Shown: positions 30,101-39,622, counted from the stretch's first letter. The stretch: 64,000 nucleotides of DNA from Piromyces finnis (GCA_002104945.1 MCFH01000096.1:35032-99031), one strand, 5' to 3'. Numbers and translations: made by a program. The notes: a model not told the origin generated them from the sequence alone.

Positions 30101-32747
30101 TCTCTTCATTAAATGCTTCTTTGAAATTGTGGTAGTACTTCTCCACGATTTCTTCAGGTGTGGGTTGATTTTCGTTTAAGTTTTCTTCCTGTACCAACCC
30201 TACGTAAATGTGATTTTTCTCTAAGTTCGACTCTTGTACCAACCCTACTGAAACACAAGTTTTCTCTAAGTTGGATTCAAATGTCAACCCTCCGGAATCA
30301 CATTTTTTCTCTAAGTCAACACTCTGTACCAACCCTACTGAAACGGGATTTTTCTCTAAGTCAGAACTTCGTGTCAACCCTCCGGAAACACATTTTTTCT
30401 CTAAGTTAGCACTCTGTATCAACCCTACTGAAACACCAGTTTTCTCTAAGTTGGAACTCGATGCCAACCCTCCGGAACTTCCGTTTCTGGTTTCTCTTGT
30501 AGCCTTGTGGCTACCATTACCCACAATTTCGGCTTCTATATTTTCCGCAGTTACAGTTACCAGAGGCCTTCTTGCTTTTGCATTAGTAACTGTATTTATG
30601 GGACTTAATTGAGTACAGTAGTAGATATCGCCACCATTTACACCATAACTATTGGTGTGTCCTTTATCCTTATCATTATCTACTACGAAGTACCTCACTT
30701 GTGCATCTTTATCATAACCTCTGTAGATAAAGTGCTCATCCATGAAGCCCAGTCCCACAATGATCATCTCCGGCATATTGTCGGATAGGTGACAACTTGT
30801 GTTGAAGCAGTATGGTTTAGCTTCTTGTTCGCCAGATGGAGTTAACCATAACTTCAACTGCAAGTCATCTGAGAACTGCTTTAATTCGATATCACCATTC
30901 ACAGTTCTGAATATGGCTGGTTTGTCCACTACCTTTAACCCGAGCTTCTTTGCTAAATTTGGGTGAATGAGGTTTGTAGTGGAACCAGTATCATACAAGA
31001 CTTCTACCCTTTTTATATCTCGAGGGTTGCTTCTTGCATTTATTTCAGCTACTAATTGGTTCTGACTGTAGTAGCTGTTATTAACCGTCGTTTGACTTGC
31101 CATAGCCTTAGGTAATGGGTTATTTCCCATACTAGAAGGTCCTTGCCTTGGTTGGAAGCTAGAACTTCTTCTAAAGCTTGACTTATTTAATGATTCACGA
31201 CGTTCTTTAATACCGTTATTGTTTTTTGCGTAAGCCTGAGTGTTGGTCTGCTCAACTTTAGGCTTATTATTTGGCTTGTTGTTCTTCTGCTTTAACTCAG
31301 CCCATCTAGATGGTCTACATGGGTCTGTGATGTCCAACAAGGCCATAATAGTGGTCTGGCGATCTCTTTTGTCGTACTTTTCTATGGTTTCATTACGGAA
31401 GACTGCTTGGTGATCATCGCACTTTAACAAGACTTCACTTAATGTTTCCAGCGTACGTTCCTGTTCAGGGATATCATAGAACGCTTCCCTGACAGAAGGC
31501 CTGACCTGTTGTATTAACACCTGTCTCCTAACATTTTCAGGAAGCCCAAGTGTTTCCGTCAATTCATTGAACTCTTCCAAGTAGTCGTAAGCTTTTCCCC
31601 ACTCATGTGTGAGTTTAAGCAACTTTGACTTGCAGAGTTCATGGGGAGACTCTGGTGGAAACTTATCTTGAAGGTGGAGGAATAGTCTTTCAGCATCAGG
31701 ATTCCTACGCTGCAACATCCTCTCTCTAAGTCTATACCATCTCAATACTTTCCCACCTAGATGATCTTCAATGAAGCTAACCTTTGCCTTTTCGTCGTTA
31801 CCATAGTCATATGGATAACGTTTGAAATGACGTAAGCACTTCTCTTGAAAACCCTCTAAGTCTATCCCATTATTATCAAACATAGGCACTTTTTCTTCAT
31901 ACCTATGTACTCGCCAGTCGAACATCTTCACGTCCCCATCCTCGGAGTATTCCGTAGGGTTGGTGCTGCTACTAGTTCCAGCACCATGAGGATTACCCGT
32001 ACTACCGGTTTGATAGGATGTTCTTTCATGAGCTCTGGCTTCAGCTCTTCTGTTCATGGCTTCGACTTTAGCCTCGAACAATTTTTCTCTTTCTTCTAGA
32101 GCGTTTCGTTGCTCCCTCAATCTGGCCATCTCTTCTTCAAGCTCTTTTTTATAAGAGACAAAGGCACTAGATTGACGGTACAACGTTTCTTGGTTGTTTA
32201 GCACTTGCTGGTGGTCTTGTAACCTTTCCTCATGTTCTGCGGTAAAGGCATTTTCCACAGCATGCAGCTCTTCCAAGCTAACTTGGCTAGCTGACTCATT
32301 AGCTTCCAACCTTTGATCCACTTCAACAAATTTTTGCTGAAGAGCATCGTTTATCTCGCTCTTGTAAACCTCAATACCACGAAGTTGTTCTTCCATAGCA
32401 CCCAGACGGTTTCCCATACTAGCAAACTGGCTAGATATTTCCGAAACCCATCTATTAAGAAGAACCTCAATGTGTTGCATTGGGTTTACCTCACTATTAT
32501 TAGTAAAAAAGAAAGAAGGATCAACAGGGGCGGGCATAGAATCCCCCTGTTGAACCTGTAAATTCTGATTAGATTCGACCTCAGTGCTTTCGAGAAGCAC
32601 CGGGGTTCGAACCCGTGACATTCCCTCTACACCATCCATGCCATCCGCGCTCGCCGCGTCAGGACGGGTCCCGTCCCTTACGAATGATGTTTTTGTGTCC
32701 AATTTATGGACACCCCGAGGGTTAGGCGACTTACCTGCGTTTTTCAT
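27162..32747 (-). CDS. gag-pol: single-ORF Gag-Pol polyprotein of element C
   Basis: 1861 residues, no frameshift, as in Tf1. The first about 60 residues come from an unusually GC-rich stretch; about 100-245 is coiled-coil; the Gag capsid region is about 275-460, without a zinc knuckle. Protease YDTGSTTNLIH is near 586. Residues about 753-856 hold six 15-residue repeats starting LEK. RT has [20 protein letters not shown] and YLDD near 1059; RNase H VECDAS is near 1203. Integrase HHCC begins near 1426 (HDSETAGHLG...CTICC), with D, D, E in EIDFLTDLP, TDRGVQFTS and GQVERNNS at about 1498, 1573 and 1606. HPVF-type and chromodomain-like segments end the protein (YQYLATFSDFRQEWVDADI). All catalytic residues are intact, so the element looks competent. 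Confidence 0.95.
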   Translation of the reverse strand: MKNAGKSPNPRGVHKLDTKTSFVRDGTRPDAASADGMDGVEGMSRVRTPVLLESTEVESNQNLQVQQGDSMPAPVDPSFFFTNNSEVNPMQHIEVLLNRWVSEISSQFASMGNRLGAMEEQLRGIEVYKSEINDALQQKFVEVDQRLEANESASQVSLEELHAVENAFTAEHEERLQDHQQVLNNQETLYRQSSAFVSYKKELEEEMARLREQRNALEEREKLFEAKVEAMNRRAEARAHERTSYQTGSTGNPHGAGTSSSTNPTEYSEDGDVKMFDWRVHRYEEKVPMFDNNGIDLEGFQEKCLRHFKRYPYDYGNDEKAKVSFIEDHLGGKVLRWYRLRERMLQRRNPDAERLFLHLQDKFPPESPHELCKSKLLKLTHEWGKAYDYLEEFNELTETLGLPENVRRQVLIQQVRPSVREAFYDIPEQERTLETLSEVLLKCDDHQAVFRNETIEKYDKRDRQTTIMALLDITDPCRPSRWAELKQKNNKPNNKPKVEQTNTQAYAKNNNGIKERRESLNKSSFRRSSSFQPRQGPSSMGNNPLPKAMASQTTVNNSYYSQNQLVAEINARSNPRDIKRVEVLYDTGSTTNLIHPNLAKKLGLKVVDKPAIFRTVNGDIELKQFSDDLQLKLWLTPSGEQEAKPYCFNTSCHLSDNMPEMIIVGLGFMDEHFIYRGYDKDAQVRYFVVDNDKDKGHTNSYGVNGGDIYYCTQLSPINTVTNAKARRPLVTVTAENIEAEIVGNGSHKATRETRNGSSGGLASSSNLEKTGVSVGLIQSANLEKKCVSGGLTRSSDLEKNPVSVGLVQSVDLEKKCDSGGLTFESNLEKTCVSVGLVQESNLEKNHIYVGLVQEENLNENQPTPEEIVEKYYHNFKEAFNEEIANQLPEHRPYDCKIDLEPDASLHKGPIYPFNPEEEKALKEYIEENLAKGFIRKSESPAGYPVLFVPKKSGERRLCTDYRRLNKVTVRNSFPLPLISQVFEAMKGATIFSKLDLKSAYNLVRIREGDEYKTAFSTKFGHYEYLVMPFGLTNAPATFQGFINTVLAEEINDCCQVYLDDIIIYSKSFEEHVGHVKRVLQKLIDNRLVAKLAKCEFHKEELAFLGHVVGKYGIKTDPEKLKAVASWPQPTNIKELQSFLGFCNYYRKFIKDFSKIARPLYAMTSKKVQFLWNEERIQAFEKLKEMLLSPPVLAYPDHDRQFIVECDASNYAVGGVLSQLGDDNELHPVYYYSKKLTKAEINYSITEKELLAIRNAFIEWRHLLMGAKHKVLVYSDHRNLLFATKPQLLTARQARWQELFAAYNFEIIYRPGKMNGRADILSRMVSPEQVQLEMEKASLLRPEQVKEFPPVEEECYAVLEVSFVGELKQAYNTDELAREIRDGLDAKRGHKLIKKKWLMVNGLIVRKDAPERTYVPKVLRETIIKLNHDSETAGHLGKDKTYDLIARNYYWPKMKDDIAGYIKACTICCTQKDNRHKPYGSAARVKVADLPWQEVEIDFLTDLPIKERRKPGSSPSEPPEVTRRGCIMVCSDKLTKMIHLVGFRSMPTAKETALAYLQHVFKLHGCPKSVTTDRGVQFTSKLWKDIMGFFGVEVNLATTGHHETVGQVERNNSYVSMYLRCFVKTFDDDEWLKYLYLAEFCYNNAVHSSTKQSPFLALYNYHVHMNPQDSELVHSLGEAPILDSFAHNLGNLKHMLDISRTRFLDHLDHRRELNYPKIRLLDLVWLRKPENYNPLPFYKLQARKYGPFKVIGIDESKFNYRLDISKSPFPNVYPVFHISELEPYHNKPEELTPAPVGYQKIIKIMNARRKKDNYQYLATFSDFRQEWVDADIIDKNSHYDKLLKEFQDKCYQEFMVSVQNPA
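30184..30490 (-). repeat. 45-bp coding minisatellite in element C
   Basis: The word TTTCTCTAAG recurs every 45 bp on the plus strand (CTAAG at 30221, 30266, 30311, 30356, 30401, 30446). Units alternate between two kinds, encoding LEK..VSVGLVQ.. and LEK..SGGLT..., so a 90-bp higher-order period overlies the 45-bp unit. It lies between protease and RT. Confidence 0.92.
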
Positions 32748-33037
32748 TTCTAGTTCGAAAATAAATTCTTTTAATAAATTAAAGAATTTATTATATAAAA
32801 TATGGTTATAATGAATTTTAAAATTTAAAAATAATGAATTTTTATTGCTAAACTATTAAAAAATAATTATTTTTAATAATAAATTTACTTCTTTTAAATA
32901 TAATATTTGAATATTATATAAAATATTGTAAATAATTATTATTAAACAATAATTTAAATAAAATAAAATATGTTTTTTAAGAATTTTTAATAACACTAAC
33001 CTAATTAAAACTAAGCTAACGTAAGAACTAACTATAA

Positions 33038-33048
33038 AGCGTTAGTAT
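33038..33048 (-). other. self-priming primer-binding site of C
   Basis: Minus-strand ATACTAACGCT directly after the LTR is the exact reverse complement of AGCGTTAGTAT inside the LTR (minus strand, 33331 down to 33321). Confidence 0.72.
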
Positions 33049-33542
33049 TGTAAAAGGTTTTTATATATGTTAGTTAATAAGTTAAATATAACAAGTTAAT
33101 TAAGTTAGTTATTACCTCTCTATACGAGTTAATAACTAAATAAAGTTTTATAAAAAATAATAAAAGAACTAAAATAAATATTATAACACAAAAATAAATA
33201 TAACACAATAAATATTAATATGAAATATTATTTACTTAAATAATTATTATAATTATTATCTTTTATTTATTAGTTATAATTATATACATTAATTATTATT
33301 ATAGCTATTAATTTACTTTAATACTAACGCTAAAGTATTTAACGTTAGTTTTGACTATACTATTTAACTATATGAGTTTATTTTCTTTACCACTTTATTG
33401 GGTAAAGCAAATAAACTTCCTATTTAATTAATAACCATTAATATATGGTTATGCATATATTTGGCCAATAAATGGTGACCAGAATATATGGTTTCAATTG
33501 AAATATTTGTGGGCAAACTTATGGCCACAAATATTTCTTACA
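33049..33542 (-). repeat. 5' LTR of element C
   Basis: 494 bp, same ends as 26647-27140. The inferred RNA start is AGCGTTAGTAT at 33331 (minus), with an ACTAACG/CGTTAGT inverted repeat around it. Confidence 0.93.
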
Positions 33543-33546
33543 GAAA

Positions 33547-34169
33547 TGTCACAATAACATATATAAAAATTTAAAAAATTTGGACACATGGAAAAAATTA
33601 AAAATTTTTTTTAAAATTTGAAAATTTGAAAATTTGAAAAAATTTATTTTTTAAATTTTTATTAAAAAATTTCAAAGTATAAAATTTCTAATATTTGAAA
33701 TTATTAAATTTTTTAAAATTATTAAAATTTTATTATTAAAAATTTTATTTTAAATTTATTTATTAACTATTTACAATAATTATATTAATTATTAATTTAT
33801 AAAAATTAAATATTTTATAATTAGATAATAATTAATTAAAATTAAAAAATGTAATAATTAAAATTGTTCATGTATAAAAAGAACAAAAATTGACAAAAAT
33901 TACGAAGCTTTAGCGTTAGTAATTTTTTAACCTAAAGTTAATAAAATTTATAAACTCCTATAAAACCTAAAACTTTAAAAATTTTAATATTTTTAATAAC
34001 TTAATATATGCTGATATTAAGTTATTGCTAAAATAAAAATATTATTTAAATTTCTTTATATAAATATTATTAGCTTTACGCCTTCAATAGGAAAGCGTAT
34101 TATATTTATTAATTAATATAACTAGTGTGCTTACCACACTTTTCTTTAATAAAAAATCGCTTTTTGACA
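33547..34169 (+). repeat. 5' LTR of element B
   Basis: 623 bp, TGTCACAATAACATAT...CGCTTTTTGACA, identical by eye to the 3' LTR over the parts compared. Confidence 0.95.
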
Positions 34170-34180
34170 TTACTAACGCT
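34169..34180 (+). other. self-priming primer-binding site of B
   Basis: ATTACTAACGCT, starting with the last LTR base, is the reverse complement of AGCGTTAGTAAT at 33912-33923 in the LTR. A second, local copy GTTAGTAA at about 34209-34216 could pair with TTACTAAC and compete. Confidence 0.72.
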
Positions 34181-34250
34181 TATTATAAAAGTGCGCTAAG
34201 CACCAATTAGTTAGTAATTATTAATAACTAAATATAATAATTAAAGTTTA

Positions 34251-37200
34251 ATGGAAAAATCTCCACTTACACCTATTAAAGTGGATACAAAAGAATTTTT
34301 TAACCGCCTACAAACTACCAAGAGAGAACGTTCCCCAGGAAATACTCCCGTAAGAAAATCAAAGATGCCTAATCATTCCGGACAAGCTAATGCTTCTACG
34401 AGTAATCCTACTCAGAAGCCAACTACTAATGAGGATCTCAAGGCCCTCATTGAGTCTTTAACTGCTACCTTAACTGGGAATATCAATCAGTTAAAGGTTG
34501 ATATTCAAGCTACCAGAAGGGAAAACGAAAGTCTCAATGATCGTTTGACTGTTTTGGAAAACTCTACTCAAGTTATTATGGGTAAGATGGCTACCTTAGA
34601 AGTCAACGATGCTAGGAAAGACAATCAACTCGCTGATATCAAAGCTCATATCAGCAAGGCTACTCAAAGAGTTGATGAGTTGTCTACTCCCGTTACTCCT
34701 TCTGCTACTACCCCTCACGAACCTGACGGTGACGTCATCATGGGAGATGCTTCGCCTCCAAACGTCGCTGAAAAAATGCTTTCTTACTCAGGAGAAAGTA
34801 TTCAATTACGTAGATTCATCCGTCGATGCGAACATCACTTCCTAAGACACATCAAGTTCTATGGAAACAATGAAGCTATGAAAGTAAACTTCATTGAAGA
34901 TTGTCTTACTGGTGATGCTGCAGATTGGTACGATGTTGAACAAGCAGACTTCCAGGAATCTCATCCGAATAGAAAGGTTCTTTACGAAGCTTTGAGTAAG
35001 AGATTCCTTAACCCGAAGGATATCAACATCACCAAAATCGACCTGATGAAGCTCAGACATAGTTGGGGAAAAGCTTCCGAATACTTAGGAAAATTCTCCC
35101 AATATGTCAAATTAATTGGATGTTCCGAAGACATTCAATTAACCATCATGCTTTTCCAAGTTCGACCTACCGTGAACCACGCCTTTAGTAAATTAACTTC
35201 GGATAGACAGACGTTAGAAGAACTGAAGAATCTTCTAATCAAATATGATGCTTCCAAGGATACTTATTACGATGATACTTTGGAAAGACAAGCCAACTAC
35301 AAGGACAAAGAGCCCTTAATAGCTAATTTATTAGGTATTCATGGCAGTCTTTATTCCAAGAACCCTAACAAGACTAACAATCGTAATAACAACCAAAGGA
35401 ATAACAATAACAACAACCGCCCATCTAACCAAAAAGGAAAAGGCTCCAGTAACTTGGATAGCAAGTCTAGTACCCAAAATCCCAATAAAAGTACTAAACC
35501 TAATAATGGTACTTCATACTCCAGCTATCTCTGTGAAGTAGAAGAGCAAGATATCTTAGAGCTACCAAATCCTGATCCGGAGAAGTATCCCATCGTGAAG
35601 ACTAGTGTAAAAACTTCTAAAGGATCTAGACAGATTATCACTTCGTCTCTCTTAGATTCTGGCTCTACTACCAATGTAATCCATATGGATTTAGTGAAGA
35701 AACTAGGAATTAAGACCATACCAGCTGATACTGTTGTAAAGGTCATGGGAGGTAATGTCCTAATGCATTACATCACAGAAGAGTTCAACATTGTAATGAA
35801 CTTATCTTCTTTAGGAGGAACTCGAGAAGAGGTTCGTCAATACAAACTTCGATGCCACGTAGCTGATCAGCTTCCTTCTTCGATTCTCCTAGGTTCTAAG
35901 TTCATGAAAACCAACTTCTTCTGTATCTTAACACAACCTGACCATTCCTTTACAGTTAAAATTGGTCCTGTTCCTTTCTCCAACCATAATGGATCTGAGA
36001 TTAAATCTCCTAACTTTAGGAATGATTTGAAGAAATCTACACCTCTTCATGAAGTTATGTTTATCACAGAACTCGAAGACTCAAATCTGGATAAATCAAC
36101 TTCCATTCCAACAGAAACAGTCTTCATAGCCGATGATCAGAATCCTGAACTAGTAGAATCTATCAACGGTATACCTTTGGAATATGAAGATTTATATGAA
36201 GCCTTCAATGAAGAACGAGCCGATGAACTTCCTGAACATCGTGTATATGATTGTTCTATCGATTTGAAACCTAATGCTTCATTATTTTATGGGCCAATTT
36301 ATCCAACTACTCCTACTGAACGTCAATTTATTAAGGAGTATATTGAAGAAAACTTGAATAAAGGATTCATTAGAAAATCCCGATCTCCTGCTGGACATCC
36401 AGTTCTACTCCAAGATAAGAAGGATGGTAGTCTCAGATTTTGCGTTGACTATCGCAAGCTCAACGACCAAACTATCAAGAATGCCTATCCGCTACCTTTA
36501 ATCCTATCAGTCTTTGAATCAATGAAAGGTGCTAACTATTTCACTAAGTTAGACCTCAAGTCAGCTTATAATTTAATTAGGATTAAAGAAGGTGACGAAT
36601 ACAAGACTGCATTCAGGACGGCATTTGGTCACTTTGAGTACTTAGTCATGCCTTTTGGACTAACTAATGCTCCTGCAGTTTTCCAAGCTTTCATTAATGA
36701 TATCTTTAGTGATCAAATTAATAAGTACGTTCAAGTGTACTTGGATGATATCATTATCTACTCCAAGACCCTTGAAGAACATGTTCAACATGTTAGAAAT
36801 GTTCTTCAATTAATCATTGAAAACAACTTAGTTGCGAAACTCAAAAAATGTGAGTTTCACAAAGCTGAAATCGAATTTTTGGGTCACGTAATCAGTAAGG
36901 AGGGAATCAAAACTGATCCTCACAAAATTGAAGCAGTTAAGAACTGGCCTATCCCCACTACTGTGAAAGAAGTTCAGTCCTTCTTAGGGTTATGCAATTA
37001 CTACCGTCGCTTTATCTCTAACTTTTCTAAAATTGCAAAACCATTATACAACTTAACTAAGAAAGGCGTCACTTTCATATGGACAGACGAGTGTAATAGA
37101 GCATTTAATCAACTTAAAGAATTTCTTACTTCAGCTCCAGTTTTACTTTGTCCTGATCACGATAAACCATTCATAGTTGAATGTGACGCAAGTGACTTTG

Positions 37201-39134
37201 CTATCGGGGGAGTACTTTCACAAAAAGGTGATGATGGAGACCTGCATCCAGTTTATTACTTTTCTAAAACCCTTCATGATGCAGAACTTAATTACTCTAT
37301 CACCGAAAAGGAACTCTTAGCAATTCGTCAAGCTTTTATCGAATGGCGTCACTTACTTCAAGGTGCAAAATATCCTATTACCGTTTATTCAGACCATCGA
37401 AACTTGCTTTTTGCTACCAAACCGCAACTTCTATCCCAAAGACAAGCTCGTTGGCAAGAATACTTTGCTACCTTTGATTTCAAGATTATCTATCGACCAG
37501 GAAAGAAAAATGGTAAAGCTGATGCTCTCTCTCGTAGATCCGACCATATGCTCACAGTTGGTAAGGATATAAGTGAATCATCCTTACTTAAACCAACTCA
37601 ATTAGAAGGATTCAACGAAGATGAATGCTACTTCTCTATGGAAACTAGCTTCATTGACGACATTAAGCAGTGCTACCTTCAAGATGAAACCGCTTGTCAG
37701 ATTCTTAAGGATCTTGAAGTTCCAAATAGTGATCATCCTTGGATTCTTCAAGATGGCCTTTTAATAAGAACCAAACATCCGGAGCAAGTATATGTTCCAA
37801 GTCAACTAAGACTCTTAGTTATTAAGCTCAACCATGATGCACCCACTGCCGGTCACTTGGGAGTCGATAAGACTTATGACATTCTTAAACGTAATTTCTA
37901 TTGGGTTAATATGCGTCAAGATGTCGAGTCTTATATTCGAAGCTGTAGTGTATGCAAGGCAATGAAAACCGATCACCATGCTCCTTATGGTAATATGATC
38001 CGTGTCCCTCTTCCGGAACTTCCATGGCAACACCTACAAATGGACTTTATCACGGACTTACCATCAAGACCTTGTAACTCTACCTTACCATTCGACTCTA
38101 CCAATCCGAACCACCATCAAGGTACCATAATGGTTACTACTTGCTACTTAACTAAGATGATACACTTAGTTGGGTTCAAACATTTACCCACTGCTAAGGA
38201 AACTGCTACTGCTTTTCTTAACCATATTTTCAAACTTCACGGATTCCCCTTATCTATTGTTACAGACCGTGGTACTCAGTTCGAAAGTCGTCTTTGGTCC
38301 CACTTGATGGAATTCTTTAATATCGATCACCACTCTGCTACTACTGGCCATCACCGCACTGTTGGACAAGTAGAACGTAACAACGACTACGTTGAAACTT
38401 ATCTTCGTTGCTACTTAGCTCAATTTGATGATCTCAGTTGGATGGATCATTTGTACTTAGCTGAATTTTGCTACAACAATTCCATCCATGCTTCCACCAA
38501 ACAACCACCATTTCTCTCTGTTTATAATTATCAAGTTCACGCAAACCCACAAGTTGCAGACCTTGTTTTTTCTTTAGGACTTCATCCCCTCATCGATAGC
38601 TTCTCCCATAACTTAGCTGACCTTAAGCATACTCTCGAAGTCAGTCGTACCCGTTATCTCGATGAAAAGGATAAGCACCTTTATCACAACTTTAAGCGCT
38701 TCAAGGTCCACGATCTTGTTTGGCTTCGCAAACCCGCTAATTATCATCCTCCATTAGCGTTCAAGCTCCAATCCCGCAAGTATGGTCCATACAAGGTCAC
38801 TGGTGTCGATGAATCTAAGCTCAACTACCGCCTTGATTTATCTACCTCACCTTTCCCTCGTGTCTACCCCGTATTCCACATCAGTGAACTCGAACCATAT
38901 CATCCCACTCCTCACCATCTATTGCTCAACCATCCCAACTCCAATGAAATCACCAAGATCCTTAGTTCTCGTAAATCGGGTCATTTTTACGAGTACTTAG
39001 TCACTTTTACTGACTTATCTCAACGTTGGATCAATGCTGACACCATTGATAAGGATGACTACTACAGCACCCTTTTAGCTGATTACCAACGTCGCGCTTA
39101 CCAACAATTCACCAATTCCGTCCCAGATTCTTAA
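34251..39134 (+). CDS. gag-pol: single-ORF Gag-Pol polyprotein of element B
   Basis: 1627 residues, sister to the element C protein but more compact. N-terminal about 60-150 is helical; Gag capsid about 165-345; an Asn-rich linker follows at about 370-425 and no zinc knuckle is seen. Protease LLDSGSTTNVIH near 468; RT with LPEHR, SPAGHPVLLQDKKDG and YLDD near 829; RNase H VECDAS near 974. Integrase HHCC starts near 1193 (HDAPTAGHLG...CSVCK), with D, D, E in QMDFITDLP, TDRGTQFES and GQVERNND at about 1263, 1338 and 1371. The C-terminal chromodomain-like segment is about 1565-1610. It has no internal stops and is probably functional; the GC content is visibly higher than in the neighbouring families. 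Confidence 0.95.
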   Translation: MEKSPLTPIKVDTKEFFNRLQTTKRERSPGNTPVRKSKMPNHSGQANASTSNPTQKPTTNEDLKALIESLTATLTGNINQLKVDIQATRRENESLNDRLTVLENSTQVIMGKMATLEVNDARKDNQLADIKAHISKATQRVDELSTPVTPSATTPHEPDGDVIMGDASPPNVAEKMLSYSGESIQLRRFIRRCEHHFLRHIKFYGNNEAMKVNFIEDCLTGDAADWYDVEQADFQESHPNRKVLYEALSKRFLNPKDINITKIDLMKLRHSWGKASEYLGKFSQYVKLIGCSEDIQLTIMLFQVRPTVNHAFSKLTSDRQTLEELKNLLIKYDASKDTYYDDTLERQANYKDKEPLIANLLGIHGSLYSKNPNKTNNRNNNQRNNNNNNRPSNQKGKGSSNLDSKSSTQNPNKSTKPNNGTSYSSYLCEVEEQDILELPNPDPEKYPIVKTSVKTSKGSRQIITSSLLDSGSTTNVIHMDLVKKLGIKTIPADTVVKVMGGNVLMHYITEEFNIVMNLSSLGGTREEVRQYKLRCHVADQLPSSILLGSKFMKTNFFCILTQPDHSFTVKIGPVPFSNHNGSEIKSPNFRNDLKKSTPLHEVMFITELEDSNLDKSTSIPTETVFIADDQNPELVESINGIPLEYEDLYEAFNEERADELPEHRVYDCSIDLKPNASLFYGPIYPTTPTERQFIKEYIEENLNKGFIRKSRSPAGHPVLLQDKKDGSLRFCVDYRKLNDQTIKNAYPLPLILSVFESMKGANYFTKLDLKSAYNLIRIKEGDEYKTAFRTAFGHFEYLVMPFGLTNAPAVFQAFINDIFSDQINKYVQVYLDDIIIYSKTLEEHVQHVRNVLQLIIENNLVAKLKKCEFHKAEIEFLGHVISKEGIKTDPHKIEAVKNWPIPTTVKEVQSFLGLCNYYRRFISNFSKIAKPLYNLTKKGVTFIWTDECNRAFNQLKEFLTSAPVLLCPDHDKPFIVECDASDFAIGGVLSQKGDDGDLHPVYYFSKTLHDAELNYSITEKELLAIRQAFIEWRHLLQGAKYPITVYSDHRNLLFATKPQLLSQRQARWQEYFATFDFKIIYRPGKKNGKADALSRRSDHMLTVGKDISESSLLKPTQLEGFNEDECYFSMETSFIDDIKQCYLQDETACQILKDLEVPNSDHPWILQDGLLIRTKHPEQVYVPSQLRLLVIKLNHDAPTAGHLGVDKTYDILKRNFYWVNMRQDVESYIRSCSVCKAMKTDHHAPYGNMIRVPLPELPWQHLQMDFITDLPSRPCNSTLPFDSTNPNHHQGTIMVTTCYLTKMIHLVGFKHLPTAKETATAFLNHIFKLHGFPLSIVTDRGTQFESRLWSHLMEFFNIDHHSATTGHHRTVGQVERNNDYVETYLRCYLAQFDDLSWMDHLYLAEFCYNNSIHASTKQPPFLSVYNYQVHANPQVADLVFSLGLHPLIDSFSHNLADLKHTLEVSRTRYLDEKDKHLYHNFKRFKVHDLVWLRKPANYHPPLAFKLQSRKYGPYKVTGVDESKLNYRLDLSTSPFPRVYPVFHISELEPYHPTPHHLLLNHPNSNEITKILSSRKSGHFYEYLVTFTDLSQRWINADTIDKDDYYSTLLADYQRRAYQQFTNSVPDS

Positions 39135-39622
39135 TCTGGACCCCACTTATTAGTATCCCACCTACTAGTGTCTACCACCCTTACTCCTTCACTACCCACC
39201 TATCGCCACTACCCCACCTACTACCCACAACTCCGCTACCCACTAGTCGCCACCACTACAACTACCAACCACTATTCCGCTACCCAACCACCCTCTTTCG
39301 CCTTTGCCCTCAACCCTCAAATTTCGCAACCTTTTCCGCACCCCAAAATCCGCTTCCCCTCGAGTCATATCATTTCCCTAACCTTCACGTGTAGTCTCCA
39401 TTTCTGAAGAATCCACGTGATACCCTCTCAACTTTTCTTGAACACTTTTACACTTCACTTTTTCAACACTTAGATTTTTTCAAAAATTGAGAATTTCCAT
39501 TTTTTTGAAAATTCTCAAAATTTTTCTAAGTGTCGTGGAAGTGTCCATGTCCAAATTATTATGACGTGCCAGTGTCCATAATTTTTTGGGTCGTCCGGCG
39601 AAACGACCCTTAGGACGGGCAG
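39135..39622 (+). other. C-rich 3' UTR of element B with hairpin and polypurine tract
   Basis: 39160-39400 is strikingly pyrimidine/C-rich for this genome. 39466-39533 forms an extended hairpin (ACACTTAGA with TCTAAGTGT outside, TTGAGAATTT with AAATTCTCAA inside). AGGACGGGCAG at 39612-39622 precedes the LTR as the plus-strand primer. Confidence 0.75.

Larger units (their letters stand above)
26647..33542 (-). mobile_element. complete Ty3/gypsy element C
   Basis: 6896 bp with 494-bp LTRs (26647-27140, 33049-33542; termini TGTAA...TTACA) and target duplication GAAAT (26642-26646, 33543-33547). It has a single intact Gag-Pol frame, a self-priming site and a G-rich polypurine tract. Very few LTR differences are visible (for example CTTGATTGGG/CTTTATTGGG). 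It is inserted exactly at the outer edge of element B's 5' LTR. Confidence 0.95.

Noticed and set aside
30158-30612. Plus-strand frames over the 45-bp repeats
   Set aside because: Antisense of the element C repeats; they stay open only because the unit length is a multiple of three.
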